From: JBFHIJ01 sp041596515
GTDB taxonomy: Bacteria > Bacteroidota > Ignavibacteria > Kapaibacteriales > UBA2268
DNA: 40,665 bases
Direction of reading: 5' to 3'
NCBI GenBank assembly: GCA_041596515.1
Contig: JBFHIJ010000025.1
Location: 1 to 40,665 of the forward strand
The position numbers and the translations under genes were made by a program. Positions 8,776 to 17,900 of the stretch are shown one piece after another. Every line of letters starts with the position of its first letter. Positions within the stretch are counted from its first letter, which is position 1. Under the pieces are notes generated by a model. The model had not been told where the DNA came from. It saw nothing but the letters and a program-made list of their open reading frames with translations, and did not search any database.

Positions 8776-9927
8776 TTATTTAATATTTAAATATTTTACT
8801 TTTTCAATTTTGTTTTGGGCTTTTATGATGATTAAATACAATCCTGCATTTTTATCATCAAAGCTTAGTATATCAGTATCTTGATATTTAGAGCAGTTTC
8901 CGTTTAAATCATATACTTCTACATTATTTTTAGGAACATTTATTTGAATTTGTTTATTAACAATATCAAACATAGTCTGCTCATTTGTTTCTGTTACGCT
9001 AGACCTTTTATAAACAACTAATTGTTGCGTATTATAGATTTTAGTAACGCAGTTACATTCATTTACAGATGTAATTGCTGAATTAATATTTTTTGTAAAA
9101 TCTTCGTCAACTGTGCGATACATATTGTATTTGATAAAGCACTGATTTTCGTTATCTAAATTTGACAATTTAAATATATAACTAGAATCATTTTCTATGA
9201 TTTCATCAATATTAATTCCACTATTATCAGAAGTAAAATCACTAAATCCAAAGTTATCATCTTTATCAAGAGATATTTCTAAATTATGTATTCTTGCTTC
9301 TGTCGGTAAATCAAAGAACAACGAACCTGAAATAGTATCCAAAGTTCCAAAATTCTTTTCTTCTTCTTCAAATTCTACTTTAGCGTATCTATTTTCGCCT
9401 TCTAATACTTTACCATAAATGTATGTAGTATCGTTTTTGAAGAAAGGTATTTTACTTTCAGAGGTAAAAGACAATTCTTCTACTACTATCATTGCCGAGT
9501 CTGCACAGTCACCTAAATACATAAATCTAAGATTTACTAAAGGTAACTCACCGATTGAAGGAGTATCAAAGTTAGTTATAGTACCTATACTTCCTAAGAT
9601 ATGATTGCCGCCTTGTTCTTCTAACTTTATACCACCTGATGTAAAAGGCTCAGATAAAGTGTTGATTGTGTAGGCATTATCAAATAACAGTTTATCGCTG
9701 TCAAATTTAATATACAAAGTAAAACCGAACAAAGAATCAGATACCGAAATAGGACCTAAATCTAAAGGTAAAGTAACATATCGTTTTGAACCGGCAAATA
9801 ATTCTTCACAAACATCTGCTTTAGATTTTGGGTTCATTTCTAATTTATATTCTTTAGAAATGCTCGGCAGACTGCTCATAACGAGCAGTATACCAAAACA
9901 TATAATATTTAAGCAGATTTTTATCAT
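8776..9927 (-). CDS. Secreted cohesin-like protein with T9SS-like C-terminus
   Basis: 383 residues. Signal peptide MIKICLNIICFGILLVMSSL..., then residues about 40-155 with the rhythm of a cohesin-type domain: ..FGFTLYIKFDSDKLLFDN.., ..GSIGTITNF.., ..LPLVNLRFMYLGDCADSAMI... A middle beta-rich part (about 190-300) has two Cys near CNCVTK. The C-terminal about 65 residues (..VEVYDLNGNCSKYQ.., ..NAGLYLIIIKAQNK.., ..VKYLNIK) form a short sorting-domain-like sandwich, but the usual xPNP motif is absent, so export by T9SS is likely rather than certain. The ATG follows the upstream stop by one base (TAATATG on the minus strand) with no ribosome site, pointing to translational coupling. Function unknown; a structural partner of its operon neighbours is the best guess. 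Confidence 0.68.
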   Translation of the reverse strand: MIKICLNIICFGILLVMSSLPSISKEYKLEMNPKSKADVCEELFAGSKRYVTLPLDLGPISVSDSLFGFTLYIKFDSDKLLFDNAYTINTLSEPFTSGGIKLEEQGGNHILGSIGTITNFDTPSIGELPLVNLRFMYLGDCADSAMIVVEELSFTSESKIPFFKNDTTYIYGKVLEGENRYAKVEFEEEEKNFGTLDTISGSLFFDLPTEARIHNLEISLDKDDNFGFSDFTSDNSGINIDEIIENDSSYIFKLSNLDNENQCFIKYNMYRTVDEDFTKNINSAITSVNECNCVTKIYNTQQLVVYKRSSVTETNEQTMFDIVNKQIQINVPKNNVEVYDLNGNCSKYQDTDILSFDDKNAGLYLIIIKAQNKIEKVKYLNIK

Positions 9928-9928
9928 A

Positions 9929-11818
9929 TTATTTACTCAAAACAACGTTTTCTGTTACAGAAACATCGTTACCTGATAATCTGATAATATACACGCCATT
10001 TGCAACAGCATTACCGTTATCGTCTTTACCATCCCAAACATATTCATTTCCACTAACATCAAATGATTTAACTTTGTTACCTAACATATCGTAGATAGCT
10101 AAATTCATATCATTAGTCATATTAGTATTTACGCTAAATTTAGCGTTAGAAGCGAACGGGTTTTTTGATAACATTTTGATGCCCATAGCAGCGTTAGAAG
10201 ATTCAATTTGGCTTACTGTAGAAGTCAAATCTTCAACTTCAGTTTTATTCAAGCGGATACCGCTTAATTTTACTTCTTTATCGTTAATGTTAACTTCAAT
10301 GTCACATACTTTAGAATCATTGCTTAGGTTTTGGTTTGCACCAACTAAAACAACTCTGTTAGAAGAGAAGTTAGTAAGCATATCTTCGTTAGCAACTTTA
10401 ACATCAACAACATTAGCATTGATATCAAATTTAGTACTAAAAGCACCTTTTACGTCACCATTCACATAAATTGGAATAGTATAGTTTCCGTTAGGAAGTT
10501 TAGACATAGTGCCAAGAACTAAGTTAGAAGCAACAGCATCAGCATCGATAGCTGATTTGCCTTTATAATCCAAAGGATGAATCCAAGGCAACTGTGAAAC
10601 TTGACCGCCCATATATTCTAATACGTAAGCTGCATCATGTTCGTCACATTCAAATCTGATTTGTTTGATGGAAGCAATTGCTTCAGGTAAATCATCAGAA
10701 TATTTTTCTGATCTGTATTTGATGTATTGTTTGTTATCATCGATATCATAATAATAACGACCATCGTGAGTAACGTCACCATGATAAGCTTGTCTTCTTC
10801 TGGCATCATCCAAAGGTTGGCCGGTAGCAACAGATTTCATGATTATACGAACATCATTGATAGTTACAAAACGATTTTGTGGTTGACCTTCGTGGATATT
10901 ACCTTCTGCTTTAGAGAAGTCAACATCACCATCACCCCACCATTCTTCAATTTTGTTTGTAGCTTTTGCAATATATCTGATTCTAGCGTCAGAGCGTTGG
11001 TCAGAAGGTTGCCATTTGTTAGTCAAATCTTGACTAGTTTTTTGCAAATCAATATTTTGATCAAAAAGAAGACCATTCATATAATCTTCAGCTTCGCCTT
11101 TGATACCAACAGATGCATCTTTATAAACTACAACAGTATTTGGAGAATTAGGATTTCCACCGATACCACCGTAGCAGAATTCGATATCGCCTTGTGCTGA
11201 GTATGTAGAAGTTGATTTGTAAATAATCAACTGAAAATTAGCAACACTAGAAGGCTGATTTTTATCATTTACGTTCAAGTTTTTCCATTGAACGATAAAT
11301 TTATCTGATTCTTGCATATAAGAAATTTCAGAAGCCAAATAGTCATTTTTTTCGTCTAATGTATTTCTGTAATAGTGGTCACCCCAGAAAGGAGCTAATA
11401 CATTTACAGGATAAGAAGAAGATTCGATAAACAATGCTTCTGCATCAACTGCAGGAACCATTGGAGGATCTACCATTACCATCTGACCGTTTTGATTCAA
11501 TTCATATTTACTGAAAGTCACAAAACCGTTTACGTTGATATAAATAGAGCTATAAACTTCTCCATTATATTCAAAGTCGAAACCTAAGTCTACATGATAA
11601 TAACCGTCGTCATAATCAACTTCATCCGCAGGAGGTAATACAAACTCTTCGCGCGGTATCACGGTTTTATCATTATCATTTAGCTCAGCATATGGAACTG
11701 CGGTTACCAATGTAGCAGGCTGAAACTCAGTCCATATTTGAGCTTGGAGATTTGGTGATACAGCTGCTAAACTCGCAATAGCGGCAAGACCCACTGCAAC
11801 CTTTTTCAATCTCTTCAT
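9929..11818 (-). CDS. T9SS-exported protein with nidogen-like, dockerin-like and cohesin-like regions
   Basis: 629 residues from the ATG at 11818, chosen because GGAG lies six bases upstream. A longer in-frame TTG start would sit on that ribosome site. Signal peptide MKRLKKVAVGLAAIASLAAV..LQA. Residues about 55-230 resemble a nidogen-like module often found in T9SS cargo: ..FDFEYNGEVYSSIYINVNGF.., ..NVLAPFWGDHYY.., ..FIVQWKNLNV.., ..FCYGGIGGN... Residues about 295-365 contain two spaced, Asp-rich, EF-hand-like loops (GDGDVDFSKAEGN; GDVTHDGRYYYDIDDN) separated by a helix (INDVRIIMKSVATG), which is dockerin-like. Residues about 430-530 look cohesin-like. The C-terminus (..LAIYDMLGNKVKSFDVSG.., ..WDGKDDNGNAVANGVYII..) is a FlgD/T9SS-type sorting sandwich. 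It lies between the giant protein and the small cohesin-like protein in one operon. Inferred: calcium-dependent surface assembly component. Confidence 0.78.
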   Translation of the reverse strand: MKRLKKVAVGLAAIASLAAVSPNLQAQIWTEFQPATLVTAVPYAELNDNDKTVIPREEFVLPPADEVDYDDGYYHVDLGFDFEYNGEVYSSIYINVNGFVTFSKYELNQNGQMVMVDPPMVPAVDAEALFIESSSYPVNVLAPFWGDHYYRNTLDEKNDYLASEISYMQESDKFIVQWKNLNVNDKNQPSSVANFQLIIYKSTSTYSAQGDIEFCYGGIGGNPNSPNTVVVYKDASVGIKGEAEDYMNGLLFDQNIDLQKTSQDLTNKWQPSDQRSDARIRYIAKATNKIEEWWGDGDVDFSKAEGNIHEGQPQNRFVTINDVRIIMKSVATGQPLDDARRRQAYHGDVTHDGRYYYDIDDNKQYIKYRSEKYSDDLPEAIASIKQIRFECDEHDAAYVLEYMGGQVSQLPWIHPLDYKGKSAIDADAVASNLVLGTMSKLPNGNYTIPIYVNGDVKGAFSTKFDINANVVDVKVANEDMLTNFSSNRVVLVGANQNLSNDSKVCDIEVNINDKEVKLSGIRLNKTEVEDLTSTVSQIESSNAAMGIKMLSKNPFASNAKFSVNTNMTNDMNLAIYDMLGNKVKSFDVSGNEYVWDGKDDNGNAVANGVYIIRLSGNDVSVTENVVLSK

Positions 11819-11824
11819 TTTTAA

Positions 11825-11828
11825 CTCC
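11825..11828 (-). promoter_or_regulatory. Shine-Dalgarno site deciding the start at 11818
   Basis: GGAG on the minus strand six bases before the ATG; it overlaps the alternative TTG start. Confidence 0.7.
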
Positions 11829-11864
11829 AATTTATTTGTTATTCTCTTTTTCTACTTTAATTAG

Positions 11865-11890
11865 GCAGGTCTTCTGAAGCGAAGACCTGC
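11865..11890. terminator. Intra-operon hairpin after the giant gene
   Basis: A perfect 10-pair stem GCAGGTCTTC / GAAGACCTGC with a six-base loop. It sits 12 bases past the giant gene's stop and 46 bases before the next start. On the minus strand it is followed by CTAATTAAAG rather than a T run, so it is more likely an attenuator or mRNA-processing/stability hairpin than a full terminator. Confidence 0.6.
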
Positions 11891-11902
11891 TATTTTATTG
11901 TA

Positions 11903-14900
11903 TTATTTTACTAAAACAACCGGCATAGAAGAAGAAACGTTACCTGCTTTCATTCTAATAGTGTAAGTTCCACTTACGATGCCTGAATTAACATTCCATT
12001 CCATGTTATGAGTACCTGCTTGGTAATCACCAGTGTTGATTACTTCTACAACATTACCCAAGATATCAATCAATTCAAATGATACTGTTTGAGGTTGAGT
12101 CAAAGTAAATTCTACATTAGCTCTGTTAGAAACAGGGTTTGGACTTACAGAGTTCAAACTTGTTACAAACATTTCGTTATTATCAACACTTGAAAGTGGG
12201 TCATAAACGATTACAAAGTCTGTAAGAGCTAAGTCATTTATTGTAATTTTACATTCAGAACCATTTTGTTCGAATTGAACTGTAGATACATGGTTTCCTT
12301 CAGCTGATTTCATATTGAATGAGAAATAGTTCCCATCAGTAGTTAATCTGTCTTTGATGAAGAATTGACCTTTACTTGCGTCAGGAATTTGGTCTGTACT
12401 CCAAGTAATAGTAACAGGTACTAATGGTCCAGTTGCACCATTTTCACCACCTGGTTGGAATTGACCGTTGTATCTAAATATACCATCTACATTAGAAGGA
12501 TAGATATTTCTTGCAACACCATTAGTGTTAGGAATATCCCATCTTGCATCAAATGCATCTAATGGAGGTAATGGAGCTAATTCAAATTCGCAATGAGTTT
12601 CGTCTATAGTACCAACTTCAGCTTTATCGTCACCAAAACCAGTAGTAGCATTTGCAGGAGCTGTACCAAATTTCAATACTTTAGTAGCACCGATGCTATT
12701 TTGGATAGTAATATCTGCAACGAAATCAGTAGGATCTGCTAATCTGATAATGTAAGGGATAATAAGTTCTTCACCATATTTATCAGTTACAACGATTAAC
12801 AATCTAGCAGAAGATTTATCTAATGGATTTCTGTCTAAATCTAAGTTAGTAGCTGTAATTTCAACATCTTGTTGTTCATCGATTGGGCCTTGTAAAGTAG
12901 CTGGGCTAAAGTTAAATTTAGAAGTAATATTTTGTCCTTTAGTCCAATCAGAATTTGCATAATAGATTTCTATTGTCAATTCTTCTTCTTCGCCATCGAT
13001 ATTACGTAACAAGTCTCTATCGCTGATAGTTACTTCATCTCTAAAGTTACCACCCAAATCTGCACAAATTACTTCTAATTGGTCTACATAATTTGGAGCA
13101 TGGTTTAGAGAATCTACCTGTAATTGAAGTACTTTGATTGTAGGAAGACCTTCTTCATCTCTTACAACAACGAATACCGGATCAACTTTTGGAGCATCAG
13201 TTACACCTGGAGTACCAAACAACAAACCAGAGTTTGCATTGATTTTCAACCAAGCCGGAGTTGCATAATCTAAATCAGCAACATTGAAACCTGCAGCAGT
13301 TAATTCGTCCTGTACATTCCAAACACCAGCTTCAGGGAAGCAAGGGTCTTTAGGTATGTCAGCAGCAGCGATGTCATAAATAAGTTCGAAAGTATGTTCT
13401 TGATCAAAGTTAGCATCTTTTACATGAATCATTCTGTTAGAGTCAAGTAAGTCGATATTGTAATCTTCATCTTCTTTAGCATTTGCTAAAGTTTCAGTAA
13501 TGATTTCAGGTGCAATATTAATAAGTACGTGGTACTGTTGCATTGCTAAAGCACCATGACCATCATTGACAACGATGTTCATAACTGTATCTAAGTTTAA
13601 TGCACCATTTACTGATTTGCTGTCAGCTTTTGGAGTTAACAAGTCAAATGCAGTAGCTCTGTCGATTCTAATATTCAACTGACCTTTGCTAGTGAAAGAA
13701 ATACCATCTTGATCAGCAACAGTAGCATCGTCAAAAGTCATCATATAATCTGAAGAAATCCAGTTAGGAGCAATTTTATTGATTACAGTGATACCGCTTG
13801 GATCATAACCATCACTATCAAAGTCATCACTAAATATGTCTAAGTCGATTACATTTCCGTCGTTATCATAAGCAACATGTTGGAAACCATAAGCTGTTTT
13901 ACCATAAGGGAATCCCCAAGGTGTACGGCCAGCAGCAACATCATGTTTAACAGCCCATTGATCTTCCATTTCATCATCAGTATTTACGTCAAATTTGAAA
14001 CGTAATTTATCAGTCAAGTTTGCTTTCAACTGACCGTCGTCTGTAACATCACAAGCAGACAATGAAGGTAAGTATTCTACCCAAGTCATTGTGTTACCTT
14101 GTGCATCAGTTCTAATTTCAACAACTTCAGTAGCATTGTCAATATTAGTTTGATCTCTCATGTCCACAAAATCTTTAAATTCAGGAACTGAGTCTACAAC
14201 AATCAATTTGAAAGTGTACGAGTTATTATAGTTAGTACCAAAGTTGATAGTATCTTGTTGCAAGAATCTTGCATTATCTATATCATAAGCTTGAGCATGG
14301 AAATACTCAGGATAAGTTTCGATATATTTATCAATTTCAGACAAATCAAAGTTAGGATCGTAAGCCAACAATGAATCTAATACTCTATAGTGAGGAGGGA
14401 AGTTAGATACTGTAACAGTAATATCTTCACCACCTGGAACTACAAATGGATTCAAAGGAAGACCGCGGAAAATCATGTAACCATTTGCTGAATCAGCAGT
14501 AGATGGTACACTCAAACTTGCGATATCTGTAGTAGTTCTATATACTTTATCAGTCATCAACCAGCGAGAAGCAGCTGTATTAGGATCTACATTCCAATCG
14601 TAGAACAATTCAGAATATTGGTCACCAGCGATTTCAGATCTCGGATCGATAAATTTGTTTAAGTCTTTTGCAGTAACTTTCAAGATAACGTTTCTGTTAT
14701 TATTACCTAATTCATATTTATGATCTTCAAGTACAAACTGTATGTTTTTGAATTCGTCAACTGAAATGTTTTCTAAAGCAGAACCATCTGCATTAGCTTT
14801 TACATATTCAGGTACTTCTGTTTGTAATTTAACTACATCACCTGTAAAGTCAGGAGCTGGAGTAGATTCAGAGATACCGAATTTCATACCATCTTCAATT

Positions 14901-17900
14901 GCTTTTACAACGCCTTCTCTCCACAATACTGTACGAGAAACGATTCTGATAGTGTCACCAACGTTTACAGGAAGAGCTTTATATCTTTCACCTGCAAAGT
15001 AAGTTTGGTTACCATCATTAGAAACTGGCATATCAGGTCTGTTGCTGTATATTTTTGCGAAGTTACCTAAGTTATAATCATTAGTACCTTCTAATACAGA
15101 ATATTTACGACCTTGAAGTGCTGCACCATCTTCATTATAAGGGTTGCGAGCTAATTTTTCAAGTAATGGCTGACCAGAACCTAAGTTCATCAAACCTTCT
15201 TCGTTGCGACGATACAAGAATTTATTTGTTCTGTTAGTAGAATCAGGAACGAACTCAACTCTACCACGGAATACTTCTTTATTTGCACCATCTTCAGCAA
15301 CCTGATTCATATTGATGCGAATGTAATCAGTAGTAGTTTCGTTAATAACGAAGAATACTGTTTCATTAGTTATAGATGTATCGTGGTTAGATCTTTCAAT
15401 CATACCATCATAATCAACCATAGTTTCTAAGAACATTGGGTATCCGATTGGATGAGAATCTTCTTTGAAATCAGTGATTAATTTAGAAACGATTGCATCA
15501 TCTTCCATATAAGGATCGCGAGTTAAACGACGAACATATTTACCGTCGTAAACTTCACCAGTTGCATCATATCTATCTACTACCGGAGCGATACCAACAG
15601 CAAAGTCTTCAATTGGAGACATTCTACGTTGAGTATAGTCAGCTGTTTTAATATCAGTACCTTTGTCATAGATGTCATATACGCGACCGGACATCAATAA
15701 AGTTTCTTTTATTGAATTTGTACCAGGAAGAGTAACATCAGCAACATCATTTACCAATGGAATTGGAGTATAGTTATATTTATTGTATGATTCGAACGGA
15801 CCTTGTTGTCTTGGATCAGTCAAAGATGTAGGGTCAGCTGCATACATAAATTGCATGTGTGTTTCGCCGTCGCCTTCGATAAAGAACGTTTCGAAGCGAG
15901 CGTTAGCAATACCACCACCAGCGTTAGGTAATTCAAATACTAAGTTTGCTTGAGTTTCACCCCAATAGTTACCGCGCAATGTGTCAGTACCACCAGAACC
16001 GATACCAGTAGTACCAGCTAATAGACCTTTACTGTTAGGAGCATCCGGCAATCTAACGAAGAAACGAGCATTATTGTCTTTGACAGTGTTTGCAGCTTCT
16101 GAATAGATATAAGATGGTAATGGACCTTGAACTTCACCATAAATAGTAGCACTTGCTAAATCGCTAGAAGCTAAGTTTTTAGGGTTTGAGTTTGGATTAA
16201 ATGGACCATTAATAGTATTTTGTTCCCAACCATATTGGTTTCTGTCATCTACTTTATTTTCAGCGATCAAAGATCTGTTGAAGATAAGTTTTAAGTCGTA
16301 GTTATCAGAATAAACTGCAGAGCCAGTGAATGCTTTGTTAGCAACCATTCTAACACGGTTGAAGTTTACAGAGTCAATTCTACCAATTCTGTTTTGTGTT
16401 ACTGAGTCAAGGATGTATAAAGCACCACCAAGACCAACGCCATTTTCAGGAAGCATTACTTCTTGATGTCTACGAGTTACATCTTCGAAACCTTGATCTG
16501 CAGGTTTCACAGAAGTCCACTCAGTTGATCCGTTAGTAAGCACAAGACCTGCATCACCAACTACATAACCTTTTGAAGGAGATGAGAAGAAGATGTCAGC
16601 ATAAGAATAGTTTTTATATTTACTTTCAACTTGCACAGCAGTCCAAGTAGTACCACCATCAACAGATTTGAAGAAAGTACCATACTGACCTAATAAGTAA
16701 CCTGTGCTTTGACCAACAAAGTAAACTTTGTTAAGTGTTTTTGAAGCAGGGCTATTAGCATTAATTGACCAGTTATCGCCTTTGTTTACTGTTGTAAGCA
16801 TGATACCATTTTCGCCTACTGCATAACCATCACTAGGGCTTTTAAAGAATACTGAGTTCAAGTTATGAGTTACACCGGCAACTGTTCTTAAGATCCAGTC
16901 TTGACCAGCGTTAGTTGTTTTCAACATAGTACCACGATCACCAACAATGAAACCATTGTTAAGACCATCATTGAAATCAACAGAGTTCAAATGAGCAGTA
17001 ACCGGCTGAGTAGCAGTCCAAGTATTACCTGCGTCTATTGTTTTTAAGATATAACCGTTGTCACAAGCAGCAAATGCTACGTTTGTACCAACGAATTTAA
17101 TGTCATTGATTTTTGCAGCTACAGGAGTTGTCATTTTAACCCAAGTATTACCTGCATTTGTTGTTTTAAGTACAACACCACGGTCACCAACTACATAACC
17201 AGTTTGGTAATCAGTAAAGTGAACGTCAGTCAATCTATAACCAGTACCTGAATTCAAATATTCCCAATCAGCACCACCGTTAGTAAATTTAACGATCAAG
17301 CCACCCATACCAACGCCGTAACCAATGTTGTTATCCAACCAGTTAGTAGCGATAATATTGCTAGTAGTTACTTGAGTTCCTTGATTTACTTGAGTAGCAC
17401 CTGAGCCGTTTTGAGAAGCAAGAATATTATCATCAACAATAGTTTCATTGTTATAGAATCTTGTCAACATTCTAACGTCAGGAGGGAAGTTTTCAGAATC
17501 ATAAGTAAAGACATCATCATAAGAGTGATAAGATGTAGGCATACCATTCATATCATAAACAACTTCATCAACGTCAGTAATAAAGAAACGTTTAGAAGAA
17601 GTTTGAGGGTTAACCATACAAATTGCACCACCATTACCATTATAAACAGTATTGTGAGCAAATTCAACACCTTTTAACAAAGTCAAGTCAGCGTTAAGAG
17701 CATAGATAGCACCACCACCACGAATTTCCGGCTTGTTAGTATCGTCAGTAATATCTTTACCAACCATATTATTAATGAAAGAAGCTCTAACAAAAGAACA
17801 AGATCTTTCATTGCCAGTAATCAATGAACTTGAATTTGGAATTCTTAAATCAATAGCACCACCAGCATAACCGGCTTTGTTATTTTCAAATATTACAGGG

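Noticed and set aside
10727..11200. A 157-codon open frame on the plus strand opposite the nidogen/dockerin-like gene
   Set aside because: Low-complexity Ile/Thr/Phe-rich product with no family features. It is the reverse of a well-supported gene whose biased codons leave the antisense frame open.
16510..17340. Direct repeats considered as a CRISPR array
   Set aside because: The repeats are about 123 bases, diverged, in frame and inside a long gene; they encode propeller blades.
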